Notes: a model not told the origin generated them from the letters alone. Counted from the first letter of the stretch, positions 31,616-40,587 are shown. The stretch: 59,453 bases of DNA from Kitasatospora sp. MAP12-44 (GCF_029892095.1 NZ_JARZAE010000003.1:1-59453), one strand, 5' to 3'. Program-made: numbers and translations.

Positions 31616-33541
31616 TCACTGGTCCTTGCGGGGGGTCGGTCGACCGGATGTCTGGCCGCCTGTCGGCCGCGCCGGTGGCGTGGGTGTGACGGAGGGACCG
31701 GTCCCCGAGGTGGTGCTTGACGGGGGAGGTGAGGAAGGCGCCACGGGACGCGGCATCGGAGACGGTGCCGCCGCGGCGGGAGCCGGCGGCGAGATCGGCC
31801 GTGCGGTGCTGGGCGTCGAGCCGGTGGCGGCGGGACGGGCAGGCGCGGCGGTGCTGGGTGTCGAGCCGGTGGCGGCGGGACGGGCAGGCGCGGCGGTGCT
31901 GGGTGTCGAGCCGGTGGCGGCGGGACGAGCGGGCGCGGCGGTGCTGTTGGCCAAGGGCCGGTCCGGGGCTGAGCCGACGACTGGGTTGGAGGTCGTTCCC
32001 TCCGGGTTGGCCGTGGCCGGAGCGCCGGAAGTGGCGTGGTCGTTGGCCGAGGACCAGTCCGGGGCTGAGCCGACGACTGGGTTGGAGGTCGTTCCCTCCG
32101 GGTTGGCCGTGGCCGGAGCGCCGGAAGTGGCGTGGTCGTTGGCCGAGGACCAGTCCGGGGCTGAGCCGACGACTGGGTTGGAGGTCGTTCCCTCCGGGTT
32201 GGCCGTGGCCGGAGCGTCCGGGGCTCCGGACTCCTGCTGACCCGGGGTCTGGGCCGAGCTGTCGTTATTCGCGGCGCCAGGTCCCTGCATTCCCGGCGAG
32301 CTGGTGGCCTTGTTCTTCGCCATGTCCAGGCCGGCCTTGGCCACGGCCGCCCCAACGGCGACCGGTCCGCCAGCAGCAGCGGTTCCGCCGCCCATCTTGG
32401 CTCCGGCCGCCTTGGCGCCTGCGGACTTCCCGCCGCCGACCACGGCGTCCTGCACCCGGGAGTTGATCGCCCGGTTGGCGTGTTGGCCGGGCCCGTCGAT
32501 CGCGGCTGCCGGCCCCGAGGACTGGGCGGCCTTCCGATCGTGGTGGAGCTGGGCCATCTCGTCGCCGAAGGCGGGCACCCACCTGTAGAGCGTGGCGCTT
32601 GCGAAGACGGCAAGCAGGAGGATCAGCGCCCCAACCAGCGTCTTGGAGACCACGTCGGACATGCTGCCCGAGGTGTCGCTGAGGACCGCCCCGCCGAGGC
32701 CGAGCAGAGCGAAGAGCACTGGCTTGCTCAGGCCGATGGCGAAGATGCCGCCGAACCACTTCTTGCTCTTGCCCCACAGGTCACGGTCAACGAGCCCCGC
32801 GTTCACGAGCGGGCCGAGCGCGACGGCTACGTAGATTGCAGCGCTGCGGATCAGCAACTCGATCCACATCAGCAGCGCGCCGAGCATCATGATGAGGTTG
32901 ACGACCAGTAGCTGCCCCACGCCCTCCGTGGGGTTCGACGCCATCGCCGTGAGGAGGTTCGCCAGGAACGGCTTGAAGTTCGATGTCGCGTAGGGCTCGA
33001 AGATGGCCGTGACTTCGTCGATGGCCTTCATCAGCAGCGCAAGCGCGCCTGGCGTCATCGCATTGACTACGAACTGGAGGAGCAGGAAGCCGACTGCCTC
33101 GGAGACCGCTGTGGTCACTGGTACCCCGCGGATAGCTCGCTTGGCGACGGCGATCAACCAGAGCGCGACGGTCAGCAGGCTGCTGGCCGCAAAGATGATC
33201 GCGTACTGCTGCAGGAAGCCGGCTGAGGTGAGGTCGAGCTTTGTCGTGTTCTGGATCAGATCCAGCATCTGCTGGAGGAACCAGATGTTGGCCTCGGTCA
33301 GCTTCTGGAGCAGGAACCCCAGCGGGTCCTTGACGAAGTCGATCGCGGCCTTCGTCTCGCAGACGAGCGGGATGTAGCAGAAGATGGAGTCCGCGTTCGC
33401 GGCCGGGATGAAGAAGAACCCGATGGCCATATTGACCATAGCGATCGTCTGGAGCCGGCGCCGCCAGCGGCTGGGAGCGCTCCGTTCGAGCCTCAGCAGG
33501 CCGGGGGCATCGTCACGCAGTCGCAGGCGCATTGCTGGCAC
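31616..33541 (-). CDS. VirB6/TrbL-like polytopic membrane protein with a repetitive C-terminal tail
   Basis: The 641-residue protein starts with GTG 33541 or ATG 33532, overlapping the upstream gene. A signal-like helix ends in AANADS near residue 52. Five or six transmembrane helices follow between about 110 and 320 (IIFAASSLLTVALWLIAVAK, LLVVNLIMMLGALLMWIELL, VGALILLLAVFASATLY). The last ~260 residues are disordered: a Gly/Ala region, then three 32-residue repeats and three 15-residue repeats. The core should form part of the DNA-transfer channel. The tail may face outward or the cytoplasm; its role is unknown. Confidence 0.85.
   Translation of the reverse strand: MPAMRLRLRDDAPGLLRLERSAPSRWRRRLQTIAMVNMAIGFFFIPAANADSIFCYIPLVCETKAAIDFVKDPLGFLLQKLTEANIWFLQQMLDLIQNTTKLDLTSAGFLQQYAIIFAASSLLTVALWLIAVAKRAIRGVPVTTAVSEAVGFLLLQFVVNAMTPGALALLMKAIDEVTAIFEPYATSNFKPFLANLLTAMASNPTEGVGQLLVVNLIMMLGALLMWIELLIRSAAIYVAVALGPLVNAGLVDRDLWGKSKKWFGGIFAIGLSKPVLFALLGLGGAVLSDTSGSMSDVVSKTLVGALILLLAVFASATLYRWVPAFGDEMAQLHHDRKAAQSSGPAAAIDGPGQHANRAINSRVQDAVVGGGKSAGAKAAGAKMGGGTAAAGGPVAVGAAVAKAGLDMAKNKATSSPGMQGPGAANNDSSAQTPGQQESGAPDAPATANPEGTTSNPVVGSAPDWSSANDHATSGAPATANPEGTTSNPVVGSAPDWSSANDHATSGAPATANPEGTTSNPVVGSAPDRPLANSTAAPARPAATGSTPSTAAPARPAATGSTPSTAAPARPAATGSTPSTARPISPPAPAAAAPSPMPRPVAPSSPPPSSTTSGTGPSVTPTPPARPTGGQTSGRPTPRKDQ
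31806..31940 (+). repeat. Three tandem 45-bp repeats in the VirB6-like gene
   Basis: Units begin at 31806, 31851 and 31896 (GTGCTGGG...), with a fourth partial at 31941. They encode a 15-residue Ala/Pro/Thr repeat (APARPAATGSTPSTA) on the minus strand. Near identity between units suggests recent slippage. Confidence 0.85.
31961..32215 (+). repeat. Tandem 96-bp repeats in the VirB6-like gene
   Basis: Units begin at 31961, 32057 and 32153, the last being partial. They encode a 32-residue repeat containing PATANPEGTTSNPVVGSAPD on the minus strand and are almost identical at DNA level. Confidence 0.85.
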
Positions 33542-34823
33542 CCCCCACGTCCGCGAAGCTGTCGGCGGAGTCCGCCTCCTGCATGACAGGCGGGGACGGC
33601 ACGAGCGGCCCCGACGGCGTGACGGCCGTCGTCTTCCACGTGCCGTCGACCCAGGCCAGATCCACGGTCATCCGGAGGAAGGCGATCTGCGGGCGCTGGG
33701 TCTCGTCCTTGCCCGCGACCCCGCCGACCGACGCCGTCCACAGTTCGATGCTCGCGGCCTGGTCGGAGCAGGAGATGGTGCGGGCTGCCAGGGCCGCCGT
33801 CCGCGTGATCAGTTCGCTGCCGTCGGCCGTCTTGCCGTCCGTACCGACCCCTCGGTTGGCCGAGACCAGCCGGGCCGTCGAGTCCGCGTCCGAGGTGACC
33901 GAGGCCAGCACGCTCGGTGCAGCCGTTGCCGCCAGCATCCGGTGCCGCCAGTCGGCATCGGTGAAGAACCGCGGGTCGCCGTAGAGCATGACCGCACTGA
34001 CAGCAGCAGCGCGGGCCCCCTGCTCGCTCCTCTCGTACGGTGCGGGGAAACCGCCCTGCCCGGTGGCGCCGGTCACGACGGGATCTCCCGCAGCGGCCGG
34101 CACGTAGTTGACGAAGTCGCCAGGGACGTTGGACGCCTGCCGCACGTCGATCGGGGCGAACAACCCCGAAGTGGTCGAACTGTCGCGGAGCTTCCAGTCG
34201 TTGGACTCCCAGACCAGAGTGACCGTCACCGACTGGTACCCAACGCTCGGCGTCGCGTGCCCGGCCGCGCTTCCGCGGACCGTCGTCGTCCACAACCGGA
34301 CCATGGCCCCCCGGTCGTCGTATCCCAGGACCCGGGCGGACAGAACTCCGGTGCGGGCGATGGCCTGTTCGACGGAAAACGTGGGGTTGTCGCCCTGTAG
34401 CGCTCCGATGGCTTGAGCGGCGGACAGGTCGGCCTTCTTCTCCGCCGCGTCGGCGGTGCCCTGAGCAGCCATGGCCGACACGGCCCGGTCCCGGTCGTAC
34501 GGGTTCGCGAGGAAGTCGGCGCTTCCGCTGACCACGGTGTAGTTCGCCGCTGCTGCCTTCGCGCCGTCCTGGGTGTGCGGGTAGCCCACCGGCACGCCGC
34601 TCACCGTCTGACCGCGCTCCGCGCTCGCCCGCAAGGTCGGTCGGGCGGCTGACGCGGCCGAGGCAGAGGGTGCGGAGGGGGAGCCAGTCGCGAGGCTGAC
34701 GATCACCCCGGCGACGGTGACGGCTGCGGCCCCACCGGCGGCGACGCTCCAGAGCCTCGCGGACGGCCGAGGCGGTCCGGCCGCCGCAGAAGAATCGTTT
34801 CGCCTTACGGATCGGGAGGCCAT
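33513..34823 (-). CDS. TcpC/VirB8-like conjugal transfer protein
   Basis: The 436-residue protein has a short cytoplasmic N terminus, one transmembrane helix at about 26-46 (VAAGGAAAVTVAGVIVSLAT) and an extracellular part with two similar NTF2-like halves. The first half is around 85-240 and the second around 260-410; both end in VTVTLVWESNDWKLRD or MTVDLAWVDGTWKTTA. This is the architecture of TcpC, the Gram-positive VirB8 equivalent, which bridges the inner ring and the cell-wall channel. Another reading frame in the same place is a shadow; the strong match of both halves supports this one. Confidence 0.82.
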   Translation of the reverse strand: MASRSVRRNDSSAAAGPPRPSARLWSVAAGGAAAVTVAGVIVSLATGSPSAPSASAASAARPTLRASAERGQTVSGVPVGYPHTQDGAKAAAANYTVVSGSADFLANPYDRDRAVSAMAAQGTADAAEKKADLSAAQAIGALQGDNPTFSVEQAIARTGVLSARVLGYDDRGAMVRLWTTTVRGSAAGHATPSVGYQSVTVTLVWESNDWKLRDSSTTSGLFAPIDVRQASNVPGDFVNYVPAAAGDPVVTGATGQGGFPAPYERSEQGARAAAVSAVMLYGDPRFFTDADWRHRMLAATAAPSVLASVTSDADSTARLVSANRGVGTDGKTADGSELITRTAALAARTISCSDQAASIELWTASVGGVAGKDETQRPQIAFLRMTVDLAWVDGTWKTTAVTPSGPLVPSPPVMQEADSADSFADVGGASNAPATA

Positions 34824-34826
34824 GGG

Positions 34827-35165
34827 TCACACACCCATGCCGTACGTGATGCCGAAGATGGTGCCGAAGCTGGCGACGAGGAAGACGACGGTCAGGCCGC
34901 CGACCATCATGCCCTTGCCGCGCGAGCTTTCCATCGTGCTGTGGCCCTCGCCGAACCAGCCCTTGCTCTTGCCTACACCCGCGAGGAACGCCCCGGCGCC
35001 GATGACGAGAACAACAGCGGCAAGCACGCCGAGGATCACCTTGGCCGTACCGCCGAGCTTCGAGAACGGGCCCCAGTCCGGGGTCACCCCGGATACGATG
35101 TCAGCACCTCCAGCGAGCAAGGTGTGCAGGGAGGGGTCGGTCGCAGCAGACAGCAGAGTGTGCAT
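34827..35165 (-). CDS. Small two-helix membrane protein, VirB2/TrbC pilin-like (112 aa)
   Basis: Two hydrophobic helices, about 43-65 (VILGVLAAVVLVIGAGAFLA) and 88-108 (GGLTVVFLVASFGTIFGITY), flank a short charged loop (GKSKGWFGEGHSTMESSRGK). The size, topology and position in the operon fit a pilin-like or channel-lining subunit such as VirB2. The family is not certain. The next gene starts four bases downstream of its stop. Confidence 0.7.
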   Translation of the reverse strand: MHTLLSAATDPSLHTLLAGGADIVSGVTPDWGPFSKLGGTAKVILGVLAAVVLVIGAGAFLAGVGKSKGWFGEGHSTMESSRGKGMMVGGLTVVFLVASFGTIFGITYGMGV

Positions 35166-35203
35166 TTCAGATCCTTAGTCCGTTAAGAGTTATTTGCGGT
35201 GAT

Positions 35204-36208
35204 TTAGCTGATATGCCGCATTGCGACGATGGTGTTGATCGGGCCCGCAGAGCCGGTCCACTGGGCGAGCGGAGTGATCCGTACGACCGCTCCCGTGTGC
35301 GGCGCCTCGATGACCTGGCCGTCGCCGATGTACATAGCGACATGCCCAGGAGCCGCAGCGCTGCCGTCCGATCCTGGGGTGAACAGCAGGTCACCCGGGG
35401 CGAGTTGAGAGACGCTGGCCACGGCTGTGCCGGAATTGACCTGGTCGTAGGTCGTTCGGGGGAGGTTCACGCCGGCCGAGGCCCAGGCCATCTTGGTGAG
35501 TGAGGAGCAGTCGCAGCCGTCCGAACCCGCGTACGGCGAGACGCAGTTGCCGCCCCACTGGTACCAGGTCCCCAAGGCCGTCTTCGCTGCGGCCACCGCC
35601 CGAGCGGCGCCGTCACTGCCAGGGACGCCCGGCTGGATGGCGTCCGCCCACTTCGCGGCCAGGTCCCGGATGTTCTTCACGTAGTCCCGGGTCTCGGCGT
35701 ACGGGGGAATGCCGCCAAACTTGATCACGGCACCACTGCCCGCGTTGTACGCCGCGAGCATGTTCTCCGTGGGATCCCCTGGCACGCCCTTGACTTCGTT
35801 GGCAAGGACGCAGTCGTACTTGGCTTGCGCCGCGACGGCGTCGGCCGGGTTGAAGACATCCTTGACTCCGTCGCCGTCCCCGTCCGCGCCGTACTGGGCC
35901 CAGGTGGATGGCATGAACTGCGCGATGCCTTCTGCTCCAACCGGCGACACGGCCTTGGGGTCGAAGCTGGACTCGGTGTAGAGCTGGGCCGCCAGGAGCG
36001 ATGCCGTGACCTGCGGGCACTCGCCAGCGTGCTTATTGACGAGGTCGCGGACCCAGCCGGGAACGGGAGCGTCGGTGGCGATGCCACCGCCTGGGCCGGT
36101 CTCCTTGGCGGAGGCGGTGTCGGCCCCGCCGAACGTGGTCAGCAGTGTGATCCCCGAGACGGTCAGCGCCGCGACGAATCCCACGCCTGCTTGTGCGCCC
36201 TTGTTCAT
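35204..36208 (-). CDS. Bifunctional lytic transglycosylase / NlpC-P60 endopeptidase (VirB1-like)
   Basis: The 334-residue protein has an N-terminal signal/anchor (about 8-30). A soluble lytic transglycosylase domain follows (about 50-190), with QLYTESSFDPKAVSPVGAEG (catalytic Glu) and IAQFMPSTW, then NMLAAYNAGSGAV. The C-terminal NlpC/P60 domain (about 205-330) has the catalytic Cys in DGCDCSSLTKMAW and the His in APGHVAMYIG. It would open peptidoglycan locally so the transfer channel can cross the wall. All catalytic residues are present, so it is likely active. Confidence 0.93.
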   Translation of the reverse strand: MNKGAQAGVGFVAALTVSGITLLTTFGGADTASAKETGPGGGIATDAPVPGWVRDLVNKHAGECPQVTASLLAAQLYTESSFDPKAVSPVGAEGIAQFMPSTWAQYGADGDGDGVKDVFNPADAVAAQAKYDCVLANEVKGVPGDPTENMLAAYNAGSGAVIKFGGIPPYAETRDYVKNIRDLAAKWADAIQPGVPGSDGAARAVAAAKTALGTWYQWGGNCVSPYAGSDGCDCSSLTKMAWASAGVNLPRTTYDQVNSGTAVASVSQLAPGDLLFTPGSDGSAAAPGHVAMYIGDGQVIEAPHTGAVVRITPLAQWTGSAGPINTIVAMRHIS

Positions 36209-36217
36209 CGAGCCTCG

Positions 36218-36823
36218 TCACGCCCAGGGCAGCGCGGTGACGCGCCAGCCCTGGGAGGTCTGCCCCAGACGGAGGGCGAGCTGTTCGCTGCTGCGCTGTT
36301 CCGGCCCGGATTGCGGGGTGGTGGTGAGGGTGTAGTTCACGCGAATCAGAGCGGAGGTCTGCGTCGGGCCCGGAGCGCCGTCCGGAATTGCGGCAGAGGT
36401 GATCTCGACCGTCTGGACGGCCTGTTCGGCGCGCAGCTTGGCCCACGCGGCATCCTGGCTCGGCCGCTTCTGGCTCAGGATGTCCACCAGCTCACCGGCC
36501 GCGAACTTGGCTGCCCGGCCGCCAGCATCGGCGTAGGAGCCGTCCTTGCCGTCGCGAGCATCGTGCTCGACGTAGGCCGTGGTGAACGCCCGTGCTGTCA
36601 CCTCGGCGTCCCCCGGCAGAGCTGTGCCCGGAGTCGCGGCCGGGCCTGCTGCGACAGCGGGAGCGTTCGACTCGGTGCTGTTCGCCGACACCGAGTGCGG
36701 CTGCGCGGTCGCGGCGCTGGAAGGGCTCGTCGGCGAGCTGGAGCAGCCGGCCGTGAGTACGGCCAGGGCCCCGACGCCGCCCATAGTGGCTGATATGCGT
36801 ATGAAACGGATGGATCGAGGCAT
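36218..36823 (-). CDS. Lipoprotein, first gene of the conjugation operon
   Basis: From ATG 36823 (no strong ribosome site) the protein has a basic start, a hydrophobic stretch and the lipobox AVLTAGC ending at residue 27, then a Ser/Thr/Ala linker and a folded domain of about 130 residues (VTARAFTTAYVEHDARDGKD ... GWRVTALPWA). It should be lipid-anchored outside the membrane. The domain resembles the small NTF2-like domains of Gram-positive transfer proteins. It stands first in the operon, ten bases before the wall hydrolase. Confidence 0.8.
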   Translation of the reverse strand: MPRSIRFIRISATMGGVGALAVLTAGCSSSPTSPSSAATAQPHSVSANSTESNAPAVAAGPAATPGTALPGDAEVTARAFTTAYVEHDARDGKDGSYADAGGRAAKFAAGELVDILSQKRPSQDAAWAKLRAEQAVQTVEITSAAIPDGAPGPTQTSALIRVNYTLTTTPQSGPEQRSSEQLALRLGQTSQGWRVTALPWA

Positions 36824-37185
36824 GCGGGAACCACAACCTTGGTGCGAAAGGGGATTTCGAGAGATCGGGGGTTGCGGCCCCAAAGAGAGGGGGCCGCAGC
36901 CCCCTTCGCGGAGGGAGAGAATTCCTCTGCGGTCTTTACCGGCGCTTCGCCAGAGAATTCGGGCCTTCGTTCGGCCCCGATGCCGAGCCCCATGTTCCCT
37001 CAGCTCATGGCATGGTTAAAAAGGGGCGGGCATGCGGATGACGCAATCACTCATATCAAGGCAATCATCCCCTTCTCGGAAAAGGTGAGCCCAGGCAAGA
37101 AGGCTCCATTTGGCCGGATCTGCCTTGTGGCGTTGGCCGTGCCCAAATCCTCGCAGAGGTCCGCGGACAACTCGAATCAGCAAAA
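36824..37185. promoter_or_regulatory. Upstream region of the conjugation operon with a strong hairpin
   Basis: No supported gene in these ~360 bases. A 15-bp hairpin (36867-36881 with 36890-36904) lies about 45 bases upstream of the lipoprotein start and could attenuate the operon. The stretch 37010-37140 has lower GC and is the likely promoter area, but I cannot identify -10/-35 elements with confidence. Confidence 0.5.
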
Positions 37186-37222
37186 AAGCCGGAACCTAAT
37201 TCCTGGAATTAGGTTCCGGCTT
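37186..37222 (-). terminator. Rho-independent terminator of the replication/maintenance operon
   Basis: An 18-bp stem (37186-37203 and 37205-37222, centred on T37204) is followed on the minus strand by a run of T (37182-37187 as A on +). It lies 18 bases after the stop of the 37241-37783 gene. Confidence 0.88.
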
Positions 37223-37240
37223 CTTCCGCGAAAGGCTATT

Positions 37241-37783
37241 TCACGCGGTTTGGCGAAGGTGCTCGATCGCTACACCGAGCCAGGCGGCTGCGGGGCCGGT
37301 GATGAGCACCGGGGCGCACACGGCGTAGGAGAGTACGAGTTCGGCGGGGCCTGTCGTGACGGCCGTCAGGAGGGAGTGGTCGAACGGCAGCCAGTCCGGC
37401 GAACCGGACGGCCTGAGTCGCACTCCGGCGGAGGTCAAGACCAGCCGGGCCGGTGTGTGGTCGCGCCACTGCGGCTCGGCGGCAGCCTCCGCCTCTCGGC
37501 GCCGCCGGGCGTCGAGAGGGTTGGCTACCCACTGCTGGCCGAACGTCGGGTGGGTCTCGAAGTACCCGGTCGAGCGTCGGTGCTCGACCTCGGTCCCGTA
37601 GAACCGGGCGGCCGAACACCACACGTCCGCAAGGGCGACCTCACCCTCAGCCAGAGGGAAGTCCGCCATCGGGACCGGCGTCAACGGGCCGCCGTTCTGG
37701 AGGTGAAGCGCGAGCGCGGACGCTGCTTGCACGCCATCGGGACGGACGGCGTCCTCGGCCTGGTTCTGCCGGCGTCGCCACAT
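37241..37783 (-). CDS. Hypothetical protein (180 aa)
   Basis: The first ATG at 37783 is used. The sequence has a two-part look: an N-terminal region with ALALHLQNGGPLTPVPMADF and GEVALADVWCSAARFYG, a central WVANPLDARRRREAE, and a C-terminal hydrophobic beta-rich part (LVLSYAVCAPVLITGPAAAW). I see no catalytic motif. It ends the operon before a strong terminator and lies 85 bases after the DUF2637 gene, so it may be cotranscribed with it. Similar proteins occur, as I recall, in Streptomyces integrative elements; function unknown. Confidence 0.7.
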   Translation of the reverse strand: MWRRRQNQAEDAVRPDGVQAASALALHLQNGGPLTPVPMADFPLAEGEVALADVWCSAARFYGTEVEHRRSTGYFETHPTFGQQWVANPLDARRRREAEAAAEPQWRDHTPARLVLTSAGVRLRPSGSPDWLPFDHSLLTAVTTGPAELVLSYAVCAPVLITGPAAAWLGVAIEHLRQTA

Positions 37784-37867
37784 GGTCTTTCCTTCCTGGT
37801 CAACAGGGTTGTGCGCGGTCGCTGCGGTGGGAGGCCGCAGCGACCGCGTGGCACCAATGAGATGAGA

Positions 37868-39097
37868 TCACCAGATGGTGCTGGAGGCACCGGCGGGGGC
37901 TTCCGCGCGCCGGTCCTCTTCGTCCTTCAGCCGGGCCAGCAGGATGCCAAGGCGGTCATTGCTGATCGGCAGCCGAGCGCGGACCGCTTCCTGGATCGCG
38001 TCACGGCTGATCCGTCCCGCCTGGCGGGAAGCGGCCCGCGCGACCGGCAGCAGGTCGTGAAGCCACTCGTCGTCGGCCTCCCGATCCTGCGGGAGTTCGA
38101 CGTCGTCCGGGACGGACGGCTCTTCGTCGTCCGCGTGGGTGCGGACCGCCTCCGGCGCCGGCGCCTCGGCCGCAGCCAGAGGCGGCAGCGCCTCCCGGTC
38201 CTGTGGGGCCCAGGCGCCGTTCGGGACGGGCAGCTCCTCGCCGTCCGTGCGGACGCGGACCGCCTCCGAGACCGGCGCTTCGGCCGCACCCGCAGACTGA
38301 GGTAGCGCCTCGCGGTCCGCAGGGGCGGTGGCGAGGTTGTCCACCTGGTCCTGCTCCTCGCCCGCAGGGCCCGCCGCTGCGGACGGGCGCACGCCTGAAC
38401 CGTCCGGGGCAGGCTCGCTGTGCTGATAGCTGCCGCTTTTCCGCAGGTCAACGGTCGTACGAGTGGCGCTGACTGCCGGGGACGGTGGGGCTGCGACGCC
38501 GGTTGTCTCGGTCGTCGACGCGGCCTCCGCCGGGTGAGACTCCGGCGTTGTCGTGGTGCTGGCGGGTGGCGGAGCGTCTTGGCGGACCAGTCCGGGACCA
38601 CCCTCCGTGCGGTCCGGGACGGACAATTCGGCGGTCCGCGCCATCAGGATGTACAGGTGCACGGAGCCCGCCAGCGCCAGCGGCGCGAGCATCGACAGCA
38701 CCGCGACGACGGTGTCTGTGAGGTGCAGCGGGGACTGCGCGGACTGCGGACCGCGATTCAGCGTGATCGCGTGTAGGGCGTTCGCGCCCAGGCTCGCTGC
38801 GGTCGCCGAGAGGAAGAGGAACCAGGTGTACAGCCGCGCGAAGAACGGCCGGTGGCGAAGGAGGAGGATCGCCCGGACGCCGTACGCGATGAAGCCGTCG
38901 ATGAACACGGGGAATAGGTAGCTCAGGCTCTCCCGTGCGTGGATCGCGATGGCGATCTGCCTGAGCGCGTCGTAAGAGAACGCGAAGCCGGCCGCGCCGA
39001 GCAGGGTGACCGCCGCGCGGTCCCAGCCGGTCATGCCTTGCAGGGAGACCGCGTTCCGCGGCTCTGCGTCCGTCTGCTCTATGTGTACGTGCGACAT
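37868..39097 (-). CDS. DUF2637 domain membrane protein
   Basis: The 409-residue protein begins at ATG 39097, overlapping the upstream stop. Residues ~28-150 form four transmembrane helices with the DUF2637 signature GAAGFAFSYDALRQIAIAIH, then YLFPVFIDGFIAYGVRAILL. The C-terminal ~250 residues are a disordered Ala/Pro/Glu linker and a short helical domain near 355-400 (AASRQAGRISRDAIQEAVRA, then RLGILLARLKDEE) that resembles a winged helix. DUF2637 proteins are typical of actinobacterial integrative elements, where they are linked to spread or replication. A DNA-binding tail on a membrane protein could tether the plasmid. Confidence 0.85.
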   Translation of the reverse strand: MSHVHIEQTDAEPRNAVSLQGMTGWDRAAVTLLGAAGFAFSYDALRQIAIAIHARESLSYLFPVFIDGFIAYGVRAILLLRHRPFFARLYTWFLFLSATAASLGANALHAITLNRGPQSAQSPLHLTDTVVAVLSMLAPLALAGSVHLYILMARTAELSVPDRTEGGPGLVRQDAPPPASTTTTPESHPAEAASTTETTGVAAPPSPAVSATRTTVDLRKSGSYQHSEPAPDGSGVRPSAAAGPAGEEQDQVDNLATAPADREALPQSAGAAEAPVSEAVRVRTDGEELPVPNGAWAPQDREALPPLAAAEAPAPEAVRTHADDEEPSVPDDVELPQDREADDEWLHDLLPVARAASRQAGRISRDAIQEAVRARLPISNDRLGILLARLKDEEDRRAEAPAGASSTIW

Positions 39098-39516
39098 CAG
39101 AGGTTGCCTCCGTCGCGCGGGGCGATGAACGGCCAGGCCGGAGTCTGGGAGAGCAGCTGTCCGAGCTGTTCCAGGGATGCCACCTCGTGCAGGTGCTGGC
39201 TGGGGCAGCTGGTGCACGACACCCGCAGCGTGATGCGCTCGGTGCCGCCGTGGTCGGAGTAGTAGAGCTCCAACTGCTGGCCGCCGACGGTGTCGAGCGA
39301 GGCGAACGCCTGGAGGTGTTCCTCGAAGGACAGGAGGCCAATGGTCTCCCAGCCGAGCGAGGTTGCCTCGTCGCCGAGGAGCTGGCGTGCGTACCGCGCC
39401 GCCGCCTCGATGGACCTTGGGCCCCAGGCGCGGAAGGCGTCTTCCCGAGCGGCAGTGCGCCGCTTCTCGCCGACCGTGAGGTGTTCGGCCGCAGCGACCA
39501 TGATCGGGTGGTTCAT
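39097..39516 (-). CDS. Hypothetical protein (139 aa)
   Basis: Both ends overlap neighbours as ATGA, so it is firmly part of the operon. The protein is mixed alpha/beta (ARYARQLLGDEATSLGWETI, LELYYSDHGGTERITLRVSC), with a C-x2-C-like CTSCPSQHLHEV near residue 101 that may bind a metal. No known family is recognised. Confidence 0.75.
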   Translation of the reverse strand: MNHPIMVAAAEHLTVGEKRRTAAREDAFRAWGPRSIEAAARYARQLLGDEATSLGWETIGLLSFEEHLQAFASLDTVGGQQLELYYSDHGGTERITLRVSCTSCPSQHLHEVASLEQLGQLLSQTPAWPFIAPRDGGNL

Positions 39517-39860
39517 CGGGAGCCTTCCAGGAAGTAGCAGGTGGAGATTGTGTTGCTGTCGTTGGCGAGTCGAAGGAGGACGTCCGCGTGGCACGGCGCA
39601 TCCAGAGGGCAGGTGCACATGAGGTCCCGGCCGCGAAGTGCATGGGCGAAGCGGTCGGCGTAGCAGTGACCTACCGGACCCCGCAGCATGGCTGCGAAGA
39701 GGTCCACCACCTCCGCCGCGTCCATCGGCGCTCCGACCAGCGATGGGCCGCGCTCCCCTGCCGTGAACGGGTTCGCGTACTTGCTGCGCGGCCCGACATA
39801 CACACAGGCTGTGGACAGCCCGGCGGCGTCTGGGGCCGCTCCGCAGAGACGAACGGGCAT
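39513..39860 (-). CDS. DUF4326 domain protein (115 aa)
   Basis: The family signature is clear: VYVGPRSKYANPFTAGE near residues 21-37, and at the C terminus LRGRDLMCTCPLDAPCHADV, then LLRLAN. The CxCP...CHAD motif probably binds a metal. DUF4326 proteins are common on phages and plasmids, and their activity is unknown to me. The start overlaps the DnaC-like gene by ATGA. Confidence 0.88.
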   Translation of the reverse strand: MPVRLCGAAPDAAGLSTACVYVGPRSKYANPFTAGERGPSLVGAPMDAAEVVDLFAAMLRGPVGHCYADRFAHALRGRDLMCTCPLDAPCHADVLLRLANDSNTISTCYFLEGSR

Positions 39861-40585
39861 CAGGCCGCCCTCCCGCCGCGCCGACGGTCAGCGCCGATCA
39901 TCGGCACGAGGCTGGTCACCATCTCGGCAAGCCGACTTGCCACCCGGGCTCCGACGAAGTCGGTCAGGTCCGGCCCGTTCTCGTCCCGGGCGGGAAGGTT
40001 CGAGGTGATGACGGTCGGCAAGCAGTGGTTGTACCTGTAGTTGACGAGCCTGTACGTCACCTCTTCGACCCACTCCGAAGCCTTCGCGGTGCCGAGGTCG
40101 TCCAGCAGCAGGTACTGCACTTCGCTCAGCCGTCGCAGCTCACGCTCCGCCGCGCCCATGACCTGGGAGGGCCGCAGCCTGCCGTACATGTCGGCGCTGT
40201 TCACGGTGATCACCTCGAACCGGTCTGGGCCGCCGGCCGCGATCCGCCGCAGTGCGCCGAAAGCTTCGTGGGTCTTGCCAGTCCCGGTCTGGCCGGTGAG
40301 GAGCAGTGCACCGGCGGCGGCGTTGTCGATGAGCGCGCGATCGGCCCAGGCGGTGACCTCCGGAAGGGTCGCGTCGGCGTCGCGATACCGGGGCGGCGTC
40401 GCCGCGCTCCAGCGGCTCAGCGCGTACTCGGCGCGGGCGCGGTGGTGCCACTGCTGGTCGCCCGGGCTCTCCTCCGGCGAGGTGTCGCCGATGTCTCCCG
40501 GCACGACCTGTAGCCCTCTCGCGGCGAGAATTCGTTCCATGGCCCGCAGGGATGCGGCGCTGGCCACGCGCTCTGGCTGGGCCAT
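39860..40585 (-). CDS. DnaC-like AAA+ ATPase (helicase loader)
   Basis: The 241-residue protein carries Walker A LLLTGQTGTGKT at 94-105, Walker B YLLLDDLGTAK near 157-167, sensor-like LPTVITSNLPA near 200, and an arginine-finger-like GARVASRLAEM. This is the DnaC/IstB helicase-loader type. With the winged-helix protein encoded two bases upstream, it is the best candidate for loading the host helicase at the plasmid origin. The first ~70 residues are an extra domain that could contact the initiator. Confidence 0.87.
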   Translation of the reverse strand: MAQPERVASAASLRAMERILAARGLQVVPGDIGDTSPEESPGDQQWHHRARAEYALSRWSAATPPRYRDADATLPEVTAWADRALIDNAAAGALLLTGQTGTGKTHEAFGALRRIAAGGPDRFEVITVNSADMYGRLRPSQVMGAAERELRRLSEVQYLLLDDLGTAKASEWVEEVTYRLVNYRYNHCLPTVITSNLPARDENGPDLTDFVGARVASRLAEMVTSLVPMIGADRRRGGRAA

Positions 40586-40587
40586 GA

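Noticed and set aside
33493..34830. Overlapping minus-strand frame (445 residues) in the TcpC-like gene
   Set aside because: Composition is Arg/Gly-rich with no folded motif, while the other frame shows a transmembrane helix and two matching domain halves.
36839..38305. Plus-strand frame of 488 residues across the terminator at 37186-37222
   Set aside because: It runs through a terminator hairpin and is antisense to two supported genes. No ribosome site or domain.
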